From the NCBI RefSeq assembly GCF_014161445.1, contig NZ_JABBXA010000030.1, positions 21,334-85,333 on the forward strand: DNA of 64,000 nt. The letters are read 5' to 3'. Shown piece by piece: positions 40,941 through 49,249 of the stretch (its first letter is position 1; each line of letters begins with the position of its first letter). Below the pieces are notes generated by a model, which saw only the letters and a program-made list of their open reading frames with translations, ran no database searches and was not told the DNA's origin. Position numbers and translations under genes: made by a program. This stretch comes from Microbispora sp. H13382. GTDB taxonomy: Bacteria > Actinomycetota > Actinomycetes > Streptosporangiales > Streptosporangiaceae.

Positions 40941-42379
40941 CGGGCCTCCCCGAGGGCCGTTGTGACGGCGGCGTTGCGCCAGAGCAGTGCGAAGGAGATC
41001 AGGAAGAGGGTCAGGGCGCTGATCAGCCCGTCGTAGACGACCATGTAGAGCAGCACGAGGATCATCACGAGCGTCCCGGCCTTGCCGATCGGCGACCGGT
41101 CCGCCCAGTAGCGCCGGACCGCGCCGGCGAAGAAGGCGGCGTACAGCAGGGCCCCCGCGAAGCCCTGGCTGATCAGCAGCAGCCACAGCTGCCCGTCGCT
41201 GCCGAGCGGGGGATGGCCGCACTCCACGCACCACGCGCTGCGGCCCGTCGTCACGGTCCGGTGGCTGCCGTACGCGGTGCGCGTGTTGCCGTATCCGATC
41301 ACCGGGGACGAGGTCGCGACCCGGACCGTGGTCGCCATGGTGAACGCGCGGATGCCGTTGCTGTGCGGGTTGTCCAGCCGCTGGGCGACGATGCCGCTCA
41401 GCGGCGACAGCAGGAACGCCGCCGCGGCGACGGCCGCGGCCGCGGCGGCCGCGAGGGGGCGTCCGCCCCGGATCACGAGGTAGGCCGCCGAGACCCCGAG
41501 CCCGATCCACAGGCCCCGGTTGAGCGAGTAGACGACCGGGACGGCGGCGACGGCGAGCGCGAGCACGGCCGCCACGCGCCGGTACGGCCCGCCGTGGGCC
41601 CACCAGCCCACCACGAACCAGATCACCAGCACCGACACGTCGCTGCCCCAGGCGTTGGCCCACTCGAACGGCGCCTCCGGGCGCGGCGCGGCGTGCCCGA
41701 GCACGTGCTGCATCTGGGCGGCCGTCGGGTGGATCAGGTTGGCGACGAAGGGGTGGCCGCCGATCGACGGCGGCAGCACCATCTCCATCGGCGAGGTGAA
41801 GGCGACGCCGGGCGCGAGCACGCCCAGCAGCCCGCCCGCGACGGCCGTCAGGAACAGCACGCCGAGCCACCTGACGAGGGTGCGCTGCGGCAGCTCGTCA
41901 TGGGTGAGGTTGCCCAGGTAGAGCACCATGATCAGAAGTGAGACATAGACGGCCAGCCGCATCAGGTAGCCGATGACCCGGCCGGCGGCGAGCTCGCCGT
42001 ACGTGCCGTCCGGCGTCTCGGCGAGCGCGAGCGCACTGACGAGGTAGCCCGTGAGCAGCAGCGCCCACAGGCCGAAGCCCTTCGGCACGCGGATCGGCCG
42101 CCTGCGCCACAGCACCACCGCCATGGGCGCGGCCAGCACCACCACCGACAGCCCGCCCAGGCCGAGCGCCCACCAGACCGGGTAGCCGAGCAGCAGCGCG
42201 GCGATCGGCCACGCCGTCCGCGCGGGACGGCGCCGACGCCGTCGCCGGCGGGCGGGAAAGGGCTGATCCCCGCCGGGCGGCCGGTCCTGCCACCCCGCCT
42301 CGTGCGCCGGGATCGGCGGAAGTGGGACGGCGACCACCGGCGCGGGACCGTTCGCGGTGCGGGGACCGGGGGTTCTCAC
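40937..42379 (-). CDS. O-antigen ligase/polymerase-like membrane protein
   Basis: A 480-residue protein with about 12 helices, a basic Arg-rich stretch after the first 50 residues, and the large extracytoplasmic loop before SSPVIGYGNTRTAYGSH typical of Wzy/WaaL-like enzymes (VIGYG motif). It should polymerise or ligate lipid-linked units outside the membrane. The GTG start overlaps the Wzz stop (GTGA) and its stop overlaps the kinase-like gene. Confidence 0.83.
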   Translation of the reverse strand: MRTPGPRTANGPAPVVAVPLPPIPAHEAGWQDRPPGGDQPFPARRRRRRRRPARTAWPIAALLLGYPVWWALGLGGLSVVVLAAPMAVVLWRRRPIRVPKGFGLWALLLTGYLVSALALAETPDGTYGELAAGRVIGYLMRLAVYVSLLIMVLYLGNLTHDELPQRTLVRWLGVLFLTAVAGGLLGVLAPGVAFTSPMEMVLPPSIGGHPFVANLIHPTAAQMQHVLGHAAPRPEAPFEWANAWGSDVSVLVIWFVVGWWAHGGPYRRVAAVLALAVAAVPVVYSLNRGLWIGLGVSAAYLVIRGGRPLAAAAAAAVAAAAFLLSPLSGIVAQRLDNPHSNGIRAFTMATTVRVATSSPVIGYGNTRTAYGSHRTVTTGRSAWCVECGHPPLGSDGQLWLLLISQGFAGALLYAAFFAGAVRRYWADRSPIGKAGTLVMILVLLYMVVYDGLISALTLFLISFALLWRNAAVTTALGEAR

Positions 42380-43644
42380 GCGCCCCACTCCGCGGTCTCG
42401 GGGACGGGCGCGACGAACCCCGGCGGTACGGCGACGGCGCCGAGCACGCGGGCGCCCTGCCGGGAGAGTTGCCGTACGGCCCGGGCGACCTCGGGGGAGG
42501 TCGCCCGCCGCAGGCCGACCAGCAGCAGGGCGGCGTCGGGGTGGGCGGACCGGCCGGTCACGACCGTCACCGGCACGAGATGCGCCAGCGCGGAGCCGAG
42601 GCCCTTGGCGAGCGGCCTGGCGGTGCTCGTGACCCCGACGCCTTCGAGGAGCAGCCGGTGGGGCCCGCCGCCCAGTGACGTGGCGACGGCGGCGGCCATC
42701 TCGTCGAGGATCCCGGAGTCCGGCCTCGCCGGAAGCTCGGCGAGCAGCGGAAGGCCGCACAGCCTCTCGATGTCCGCACACGTGCGTACGCGGGTGTCCA
42801 GGCGGTCGCGGCCGAACGCGGCGCCCGCCGCGGCGAGGACGCCGAGGAACAGGCCGCTGCCGAGGAAGAGCGGAGGGCTCGGATGGGCCGGTCGCGCGGG
42901 CGGCCTGGCGGGGCTGATGACCGTGCCCGGCGTCACCGCGACGGTCTTGAGCGCGTCGTAGCGCAGCGTGAGGTCCGACACCTGCCGGGCGAGCATGGCC
43001 TGCCGCCGCGTCGTCCCCAGCCCGGCCGCGCCCCCTGCTGCCGTGGTCTGGGCTGTCGTGGTCTGGGCCGCCGTGGTCTGAGCGGTCGCGGTCCGGCTCG
43101 CGGTGGCCTCGTCGAGATCGTTCTCGACCTCGCGCAGCCGCGCGGCGATCAGCTTGAGCTGGGCGCCGATCGCGTCCTCGGCGGCGCGGGCGCGGTTGCG
43201 CAGATACGCCTCCGCGTACGCCTGAGCTCCCGCGGCCGCGGCTTGGGGATCGGACGCGGAAAACGAAATGGAAAGAATGGCGGAATTGGGGGGAACGTCC
43301 ACTGTCACGTGTTCCCGCAATTCCTCCGGATTCGGATTTTTCAGTATTTCGGCGGCCCGGGCGGAGACGACCGCAGACCGGGCGATCTGTGATTCGGTGT
43401 CGAGATTGAGCGTTTCCCGTTGCCGCGCGTTCGGCACGTTGAACTGTTCCTGCGCGCCGGTCGGCAGCACCTGCACCTGGGCGGCCGCGGTGTAACGCTC
43501 GGGGGTCAGCGCGAGCGCCGCGGCTCCGCCGCCCACTCCCGCGAGCAGGCAGACGGCGGCGACCAGACGCCTGCGTCCGAGCACCGAACCGTACTCCGCC
43601 AGGCCGTGATCCACCCGGTGACGGCTTTGCGGCGGCAGGCTCAT
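42376..43644 (-). CDS. Wzz-type chain-length/polysaccharide co-polymerase with degenerate kinase domain
   Basis: A 422-residue protein. TM1 is at about 27-46, then a coiled extracytoplasmic part with QTTAAQTTTAQTTAAGG repeats, TM2 around SPPLFLGSGLFLGVLAA, and a cytoplasmic domain of BY-kinase ancestry. The Walker A motif GxGKST is missing: the corresponding region reads LLEGVGVTSTARPLAKGL. It is therefore probably a structural chain-length regulator. ATG 43644 is chosen for GGGGAG directly upstream. First gene of the leftward operon. Confidence 0.83.
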   Translation of the reverse strand: MSLPPQSRHRVDHGLAEYGSVLGRRRLVAAVCLLAGVGGGAAALALTPERYTAAAQVQVLPTGAQEQFNVPNARQRETLNLDTESQIARSAVVSARAAEILKNPNPEELREHVTVDVPPNSAILSISFSASDPQAAAAGAQAYAEAYLRNRARAAEDAIGAQLKLIAARLREVENDLDEATASRTATAQTTAAQTTTAQTTAAGGAAGLGTTRRQAMLARQVSDLTLRYDALKTVAVTPGTVISPARPPARPAHPSPPLFLGSGLFLGVLAAAGAAFGRDRLDTRVRTCADIERLCGLPLLAELPARPDSGILDEMAAAVATSLGGGPHRLLLEGVGVTSTARPLAKGLGSALAHLVPVTVVTGRSAHPDAALLLVGLRRATSPEVARAVRQLSRQGARVLGAVAVPPGFVAPVPETAEWGA

Positions 43645-43966
43645 CGAACTCCCCGTGCCCTCGTTCGTCACGCGGCCGCGGCCTCAGTGCGGGGAGCTGT
43701 GGCCCCCGGAATGAGGGAGAAGCCGCCGGGCGCGTTCGTGGTCCCGGCGGCGGTCCGGCGGGATCCGGTCTCGAACTATAGGCCGCCGCGGCGTTTCGTC
43801 CCCGGCTATTGGCGAATTCGGGCCAGGCAACGGCCGCTCAATTAGCCGATGAAACTGGATATTTCCGTACATGTGAGATGGGGAAACGGCTTCCGAAGCC
43901 ACGGGAATTGATGGGATGGTGTTTGCCCATCCGTTCATTGCGGGGTCTGCCGAGGAAGGGGGCGCG
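43645..43966. other. Divergent control region of the polysaccharide operon, no gene seen
   Basis: 322 bases between the Wzz gene and the glycanase-like lipoprotein, clearly less GC-rich than the genes. TATAGT (minus strand, plus 43775-43780) is a fair -10 for the leftward operon. No convincing operator or reading frame is seen. Confidence 0.5.
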
Positions 43967-44998
43967 ATGAGACTCATCGCCGGCGTGGCCGTACTGGTGG
44001 CGGGGGCGTGCGCGACGGCCTGCACGGGCACCGCCACGAGCGGGCGGGTGCCGGGCGGCGGCGCCGCGACGACGCCGGTCGCCTGCGCGGTCACCGACAA
44101 GCTCATCCCGACGTGCGGGGCGTGGTGGGGGATCGCGCCCGACGTCTTCTCCGGACGCGGCCCGATCCGCGCGGTGGACATGGCCGAACGGCGCATGGGC
44201 CGCAGGGCCGACATCGTGCACGTCTACCACCGGGGCGGCGAGCTCTTCCCCACCGCCGAGGAGCGGGAGATCGCCAAGGGGCCCCGGCTGCTGCTGGTGA
44301 ACTGGAAGCCGGCGCTCGACCACACCTGGGCCGAGGTCGCGCGCGGCGAGGTGGACGGGCGCGTCGACCGGCTCGCCGAGCACATCCGGCGCACCTTCCC
44401 CGGCCGGTTCTTCCTCACGATCCACCACGAACCGGAGAACGACGTACGCGAGGGCGGGGGATACACGGCCGCCGACTACGTCGCGATGTACCGCCACGTG
44501 GTGACGCGTCTGCGCCAGCAGGGCGTGCGCAACGCGGTGACCGTGATGACCTACATGGGCGCGCCCAACTGGGCGGTCAAGCCGTGGTTCGGCCGGCTCT
44601 ATCCCGGCGACGACGTGGTCGACTGGGTGGCCTTCGACCCGTACGCCGACGACCGGGTGCGCGACTTCGCCGGGCTGGTCGACAAGACACGGCCCGACGC
44701 GCCGGGCTGGCCCGGGTTCTACCGGTGGATGCAGGCCAGGTTCCCGGCCAAGCCCATCATGGTCGCCGAGTGGGGCGCCTTCGAGCGGCGCGGGGCACCG
44801 GCATTCAAGCGCGACTTCTTCGAGTCGGTCCGGCGCCAGATCGGGGACTACCCCCAGATCAAGGCGCTGGTCTACTTCGACTCGCCGCTGGCGCCCCGGG
44901 GCGACACCAGGTTCGACACCACGCCGGGCGCCACCCGGGCGTTCGCGCAGCTCGGACGGCTGCCCCGCTTCACGTCGACGCCGGTGCCGCCCTCCTGA
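43967..44998 (+). CDS. Secreted GH26-like glycoside hydrolase lipoprotein
   Basis: A 343-residue protein with an N-terminal signal peptide ending at Cys15 or Cys19 (VLVAGACATAC); neither is a perfect lipobox, but lipidation is likely. The rest looks like a GH-A clan barrel: FFLTIHHEPENDV holds the probable acid/base glutamate and PIMVAEWGAFE the nucleophile, closest to GH26-type endo-glycanases. GAGGAAGGGGG precedes the ATG. Divergent from the polysaccharide operon, it may trim or release the polymer. Confidence 0.75.
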   Translation: MRLIAGVAVLVAGACATACTGTATSGRVPGGGAATTPVACAVTDKLIPTCGAWWGIAPDVFSGRGPIRAVDMAERRMGRRADIVHVYHRGGELFPTAEEREIAKGPRLLLVNWKPALDHTWAEVARGEVDGRVDRLAEHIRRTFPGRFFLTIHHEPENDVREGGGYTAADYVAMYRHVVTRLRQQGVRNAVTVMTYMGAPNWAVKPWFGRLYPGDDVVDWVAFDPYADDRVRDFAGLVDKTRPDAPGWPGFYRWMQARFPAKPIMVAEWGAFERRGAPAFKRDFFESVRRQIGDYPQIKALVYFDSPLAPRGDTRFDTTPGATRAFAQLGRLPRFTSTPVPPS

Positions 44999-45014
44999 GC
45001 CTTCGGCGGACGCC

Positions 45015-46232
45015 TCAGCGGACCCAGCCGCCCGCGGTGACGAGGTTCAGCACGGCGCCGACCGCGCGCTCGACCGTCATGTCCGTCGTGTCGAGGACGA
45101 GGTCGGCGTCCTCCGGCTCCTCGTAGGGATCGGAGATCCCGGTGAACTCCGGGATCAGCCCGGCGCGCGCCTTGGCGTACAGACCCTTGCGGTCACGGCG
45201 CTCGCACTCCTCCAGCGGCGTGGCCACGTGGACGAGCAGGAAGTCGCCGCCGACCTCCTCGACCATCGCCCGCACCTCGTCCCGCGTCGCGGCGTACGGC
45301 GCGATGGGCGCGCAGACGGCGAGGCCGCCGTGGCGGGCGACCTCGGCGGCCACGAAGCCGATCCTGCGGATGTTGAGGTCGCGGTCCTCCCGCGAGAACG
45401 TGAGCCCCGCCGACAGCAGCCGCCGCACGACGTCGCCGTCCAGGTAGGTGATCGCGCGGCCGCCCCGCTCCAGCAGCGCGTCGCGCAGCCCCCGGGCGAT
45501 CGTCGACTTGCCCGAGCCGGACAGCCCGGTGAAGAACACCACGAGACCCCGCTTGTGCGGCGGCCCGGGGATGGTGACCGGCGCGGGGCCCGCGAAGTGC
45601 TCGGTGGCGCCGTAGTTGCGGGCCACGTGCTCGCGGAGCTCGAGGTCGATCTCGGTGTCCTCGCGCGGCGCGAGCGGCACCGCGACCACGGTCGCCCCGG
45701 GGAGCCGCTCGGCCGCCTTGAGCGCGGCGCGTACCACGGCCGGGCCGCCCTCGCCGAAGACGAGGGGCATGAGGAGCACGGCCGCGTCCAGTTCCTCGGC
45801 GGTCGCCGCGACGTCGTCGAGCGCGGCGGAGTCGAGCGGCCCGCGCATGGTCACCGCGAGGATTTCGCCGTCGGGCAGGTCCTTGCGCACCTCCTCCGGC
45901 GTACGGCGCAGCCGGGCGAACGGACCGTACGCGGGGGCGTCGAGCGCCTCGACCGGTCCCGCGGCGTGGTGGCCGTCCCGCTCCACCACGGTCAGCACCG
46001 CGACCGCCGCGCCCTCGGGGTCCTTGAGCGTCACGCGGTCGCCGGGCCCGAACTCGTCGGGAAGCGTGATGGTGATCGGGTCGGGCCAGGGCGCGCCGCC
46101 GGGCAGCCGTCCGCGGTCGACCACGCTCTCCACCTCGGCGGAGGTGAGGAAGCCGGTCAGCGGCGCGTACGCCCCGGACAGCAGCAGCTCCAGGTCGGCC
46201 AGCTCACGCGCGTCGGGCGTCCACTCGGTCAT
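45015..46232 (-). CDS. cysC: Adenylylsulfate kinase with degenerate sulfurylase-like N-terminal domain
   Basis: A 405-residue protein that should phosphorylate APS to PAPS. The C-terminal half (from about 228) is a complete APS kinase: P-loop GLSGSGKST (236-244), YLDGDVVR, DRDLNIRRIGF and GISDPYEEPEDADL. The N-terminal half resembles the start of ATP sulfurylases (LLLSGAYAPLTGFLTSAEV) but is shortened and lacks the catalytic QxRNPxH motif, so it cannot make APS itself. CysD/CysN at 18-20 kb supply APS. Its place beside the sulfotransferase operon fits PAPS supply for sulfation. Confidence 0.9.
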   Translation of the reverse strand: MTEWTPDARELADLELLLSGAYAPLTGFLTSAEVESVVDRGRLPGGAPWPDPITITLPDEFGPGDRVTLKDPEGAAVAVLTVVERDGHHAAGPVEALDAPAYGPFARLRRTPEEVRKDLPDGEILAVTMRGPLDSAALDDVAATAEELDAAVLLMPLVFGEGGPAVVRAALKAAERLPGATVVAVPLAPREDTEIDLELREHVARNYGATEHFAGPAPVTIPGPPHKRGLVVFFTGLSGSGKSTIARGLRDALLERGGRAITYLDGDVVRRLLSAGLTFSREDRDLNIRRIGFVAAEVARHGGLAVCAPIAPYAATRDEVRAMVEEVGGDFLLVHVATPLEECERRDRKGLYAKARAGLIPEFTGISDPYEEPEDADLVLDTTDMTVERAVGAVLNLVTAGGWVR

Positions 46233-46358
46233 GGCATCCGTTTCCGCTCGATCGATCGGACCTCGATGGGGTCGGATACGCACCCTACTGGCATCGGCAC
46301 GCATAGCGCGCCCGTGCCCAGGGCGTCTACAGGCAGACATTGATCCGAGGAGGTGCTC

Positions 46359-46877
46359 GTGGACGGCGCAGAGGAGCGACGATTCCGCGAATTCGTGTCG
46401 GCCCGCGCGCCCGCGCTCATGCGGCTGGCCTATCTGCTGACCGGAGGGGACCAGCACTCCGCCGAGGACCTGCTGCAGGCGGCCCTGGCCAAGGTGGTCA
46501 CGCGATGGGGGCGGCTCGACGAGCCCGAGGCGTACGTGCGCCAGGTCATGTACCGCCAGCAGGTCAGCTGGTGGCGGCTGGCGCGGCGGCAGCGGGAGGT
46601 CAGCGTGGCGGACGTGCCGGAGCACCCGGCCGGCCGCGGGGACACCGGTGAGGCCGAGCTGAGGGTGATCCTGCGCCGCGCGCTCGCCCGGCTGACGTCC
46701 CGGCAGCGCGCCGTGCTCGTGCTGCGGTATCTGGAGGACCTGCCCGAGAACGAGGTGGCCCGCATTCTCGGCTGCTCCGTCGGGACCGTGCGCAGCACCG
46801 CGCACCGGTCCCTCGCCCGGCTGCGGGCGACCGCGCCGGAACTCGCCGATCTGCGCCTGAGTGAGGTGATCTCATGA
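46359..46877 (+). CDS. SigE-family ECF sigma factor
   Basis: A 172-residue sigma factor with region 2 (ALMRLAYLLTGGDQHSAEDLLQAAL) and region 4 (LTSRQRAVLVLRYLEDLPENEVARILG). GTG 46359 is preferred over GTG 46353 because GAGGAGG then stands five bases upstream. It overlaps the next gene (ATGA), which encodes a membrane-anchored protein, a typical pairing in which the second protein senses or restrains the sigma factor. Confidence 0.92.
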   Translation: MDGAEERRFREFVSARAPALMRLAYLLTGGDQHSAEDLLQAALAKVVTRWGRLDEPEAYVRQVMYRQQVSWWRLARRQREVSVADVPEHPAGRGDTGEAELRVILRRALARLTSRQRAVLVLRYLEDLPENEVARILGCSVGTVRSTAHRSLARLRATAPELADLRLSEVIS

Positions 46878-48160
46878 CGCCCCGGATGCTGAAGCAGACG
46901 TTGGAGGAGTGGTCGCGGGAGGTCCACGTGCCCGCCGACCTCGCCGAACGCGCGCTGCGCCGCCGGTCGCGACTGCGCCTGACGAGATTCGCGGGGGCGG
47001 TCTCGTGCGCGGCGCTCGTGGCGGCCGTGGCCCTGCTGGTGCCGCTGGTCGTGGCTCCCCGGTTCGCGCCGCAGGTGGACACCGGCGGCGCCCCGGTGGT
47101 GGTGCCCGTCCAGCCGTACCGCGTCCAGCCGTACCGCGTCCAGCCGTACCGGGCGTCGTCCCCGGCGCGGGACGTGCTCGCCGACACGGAGAACTCGCCG
47201 CCGAAGAAGATGATCGCGGCAGGGCGGGTGGCCGTCTCCGCCTACTTCACGTGGCGGCGGCGCGCGGTCGCCGGGCGTGAGGTGATGGACCGCACGTGGT
47301 ATCTCCTCGATCCGGTGACGGAGAGCTACGAGAAGACGGAGTGGGGCTGGGCCGAGGTCGCGCCCGGCCTGCGTTGGGCGGCGGTCCTGGAGAAGGACCT
47401 TCCCGCGCGCAGGATCGGGATCTTCGACATGGAGAAGCGCCAGGTGAGGGCATGGGTGTCCGTGGATCACCCGGTGGGCGGCGTCTCCTGGTCGCCCGAC
47501 GGCACGCGGCTCGTGGCCACCGCCTACGACGACCATCCCGACCTGAGCCGCGACTCGGTCCACTACGGGCGGCGGTGCCCGGCACGGGTCGCGGCGACGC
47601 CGGAGGACCCCCGGCAGCCGCGGTTCCAGACGGTCTCCACCAGCCGCACCGGCTTCTACGTCGTCGACGTGGCGACCGCGACGGCGGGGGACTTCCACGC
47701 CGTCGATCCCTGCTGGACCGACAACAGCAACGTCAGGCGCGACTTCGCGTGGAGCGGCGACGGCACGCTGATCCGCGAGCGCAGCCTCTCCCGGTGGCAC
47801 GACGCCTTCCTGGACCTGGCGGGCAGGCCGCACGACGCGCCTCCCGGCCACGTCGCGACGGAGTCGAAGGCGGGCGTGTCGCCCGACGGCACGCTCCTCG
47901 CGGGCCGGGACGGCATGCCGACCAAGGTCACCGAGGTGTCGACGGGCAAGGTCGTGGGCCGCCAGCAGGTGCTCCAGCTTCTCGCCTGGGCCGACGACCG
48001 CCGCCTGGTCGCGCTGGGCTGCGCGGGCACGTGCGACAACGAGTTCCGCAACGGCCTGGTCCTCGTGAGCGTCGACGGCAGGCAGACGGTCCCGCTGACG
48101 GCGGACCGGAAGCACAGCCAGAAGCCCGAGGCGTGGGAGCCGATCCTGACGCTCAGGTAG
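46874..48160 (+). CDS. Membrane-anchored beta-propeller-like protein coupled to the sigma factor
   Basis: A 428-residue protein: about 37 cytoplasmic residues, one membrane helix (about 38-60), a short repeat linker VQPYRVQPYRVQPYR, then an outside domain with TolB/WD-like repeats (VSWSPDGTRLVATAY, AGVSPDGTLLAG). The topology is that of an anti-sigma or co-sensor, though the N-terminal segment shows no ZAS zinc motif. The start overlaps the sigma gene stop. Confidence 0.72.
   Translation: MTPRMLKQTLEEWSREVHVPADLAERALRRRSRLRLTRFAGAVSCAALVAAVALLVPLVVAPRFAPQVDTGGAPVVVPVQPYRVQPYRVQPYRASSPARDVLADTENSPPKKMIAAGRVAVSAYFTWRRRAVAGREVMDRTWYLLDPVTESYEKTEWGWAEVAPGLRWAAVLEKDLPARRIGIFDMEKRQVRAWVSVDHPVGGVSWSPDGTRLVATAYDDHPDLSRDSVHYGRRCPARVAATPEDPRQPRFQTVSTSRTGFYVVDVATATAGDFHAVDPCWTDNSNVRRDFAWSGDGTLIRERSLSRWHDAFLDLAGRPHDAPPGHVATESKAGVSPDGTLLAGRDGMPTKVTEVSTGKVVGRQQVLQLLAWADDRRLVALGCAGTCDNEFRNGLVLVSVDGRQTVPLTADRKHSQKPEAWEPILTLR
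47108..47152 (+). repeat. Three 15-bp tandem repeats coding VQPYR units
   Basis: GTCCAGCCGTACCGC occurs three times in a row (last unit with a G at its end), in frame, just after the membrane helix of the propeller protein. It lengthens the linker by five residues per unit. Confidence 0.85.
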
Positions 48161-48164
48161 CGGC

Positions 48165-48896
48165 TCAGATGAGGCGGGCGAAGTGGTTCTGCGGACGCCG
48201 GATCACCATGGTGATCTCGTCCTCGGTGCCGTTGAGCCCGCCTCGCGAGAGCGCGGCCACGGCCCGGCAGACCACCGAGACCAGGCCGCTGTGCGGTCCC
48301 CGCCGGGCCGGGCCGCTCACCGCCGAGTAGTCCTCGGCGATCATTAGCCCGCGCATGAGGCAGTACGCCTGGAGGCCCTCCCGGGAGGCCAGCGGCTCGT
48401 AGACCGCGGGGAGCGGCCCCACGGACCCGGCCGGGGCGAGCGTGCGCCACAGCGTCCGCCGCAGCCAGCGGGGGGTCACCCGGTCGCAGAAGCCGTACGC
48501 CGACTTCCGGTCGCGCATCTTCAGCAGCAGCAGCCCGCCGGGGCGCAGCCCCGCGACGAGCCGGTCGAGCACGAGCTCGGCGTGGTGGATGCGTTCGAGG
48601 AGGAACGAGACGTAGACGACGTCGAAGGAGCGCGGCGGGATCGGCACCAGACGCAGGTCGCCCAGGTAGGACGCCTCCAGGTCGCCGCGGTTGGCGGTGT
48701 GCGCCCGCAGGGGCGGCAGGTCCTCGTCCACCCCCGTCATCCTCGGCTCGTACCGCCCCACGTCGAGGGCGCCGCCCCGGCCGCATCCGGCGATGAGGAT
48801 GTCGAGCCGCCGTCCGAGCTGGTCGGTCCACTGCTCGCGAATCCGCTGGCTGAACACGTCGTCCTGGTCCGCGGACGACAACCGAACCTCTGTCAT
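48165..48896 (-). CDS. SAM-dependent methyltransferase
   Basis: A 243-residue class I methyltransferase: ILIAGCGRGGALDVGRYEP is the SAM loop, then GVDEDLPPLRAH, SFDVVYVSFLLERIHH and GLRPGGLLLLKMRD. The start is unsure; ATG 48896 and 48914 are both in frame and neither has a ribosome site. Neighbours give no substrate; a glycan or lipid target is possible. Confidence 0.8.
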   Translation of the reverse strand: MTEVRLSSADQDDVFSQRIREQWTDQLGRRLDILIAGCGRGGALDVGRYEPRMTGVDEDLPPLRAHTANRGDLEASYLGDLRLVPIPPRSFDVVYVSFLLERIHHAELVLDRLVAGLRPGGLLLLKMRDRKSAYGFCDRVTPRWLRRTLWRTLAPAGSVGPLPAVYEPLASREGLQAYCLMRGLMIAEDYSAVSGPARRGPHSGLVSVVCRAVAALSRGGLNGTEDEITMVIRRPQNHFARLI

Positions 48897-48960
48897 ACGA
48901 CTGAGAGTAATCATTTGAGGACGTTGAGTTGCGCATTTGCCGTCACCCATCTTGCCCGGA

Positions 48961-48996
48961 CCGAGCGGTCGAGCGGAGCGAGGCGGGCGGACAGGG
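48961..48996 (+). repeat. Direct repeat copy 1 upstream of mfd
   Basis: 36-bp unit containing CGAGCGGAGCGAGGCGGG; partner at 49086-49121 with one T/C difference. Such GAGCGGAGCGAGG motifs look like a dispersed family in this genome, but only this pair is visible. Confidence 0.8.
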
Positions 48997-49085
48997 TGAG
49001 GGGCGCGGCCGTGTCTGGACTGAGGAGCGCGCGGAGCGAGGAACGAGCGAGCACGCACCGAGGGAAGACACGGACTGTAGGCGCC

Positions 49086-49121
49086 CCGAGCGGCCGAGCG
49101 GAGCGAGGCGGGCGGACAGGG
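49086..49121 (+). repeat. Direct repeat copy 2 upstream of mfd
   Basis: Second copy of the unit at 48961-48996, 125 bases downstream and 129 bases before the mfd start. It could act at RNA level or be a remnant of a small repeat element. Confidence 0.8.
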
Positions 49122-49249
49122 CGTAGCCTGGATAGCCGCGGCCCGGTTGGGAGCATCTCGTGGATCTTCGCGCAGGCGGGGGTCGGCCGGATGCCGGGGG
49201 CCGCGTCCGCACGCCGGCTGTCTAAGTCACGGGGCTTTTGAAGGCATCG

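Larger units (their letters stand above)
48897..49249. other. Repeat-containing intergenic region before mfd
   Basis: 353 bases without a gene. It holds two 36-bp direct copies (48961-48996 and 49086-49121) starting CCGAGCGG and running into GAGCGGAGCGAGGCGGGCGG, with partial copies of GAGCGAG/GCGGAGCGAGG between them. They differ by one base in the first part. The remainder includes the mfd leader with AAGG. Confidence 0.7.

Noticed and set aside
45015..46232. Bifunctional sulfurylase-kinase able to make PAPS alone
   Set aside because: The sulfurylase catalytic motif is absent and the domain is shortened.
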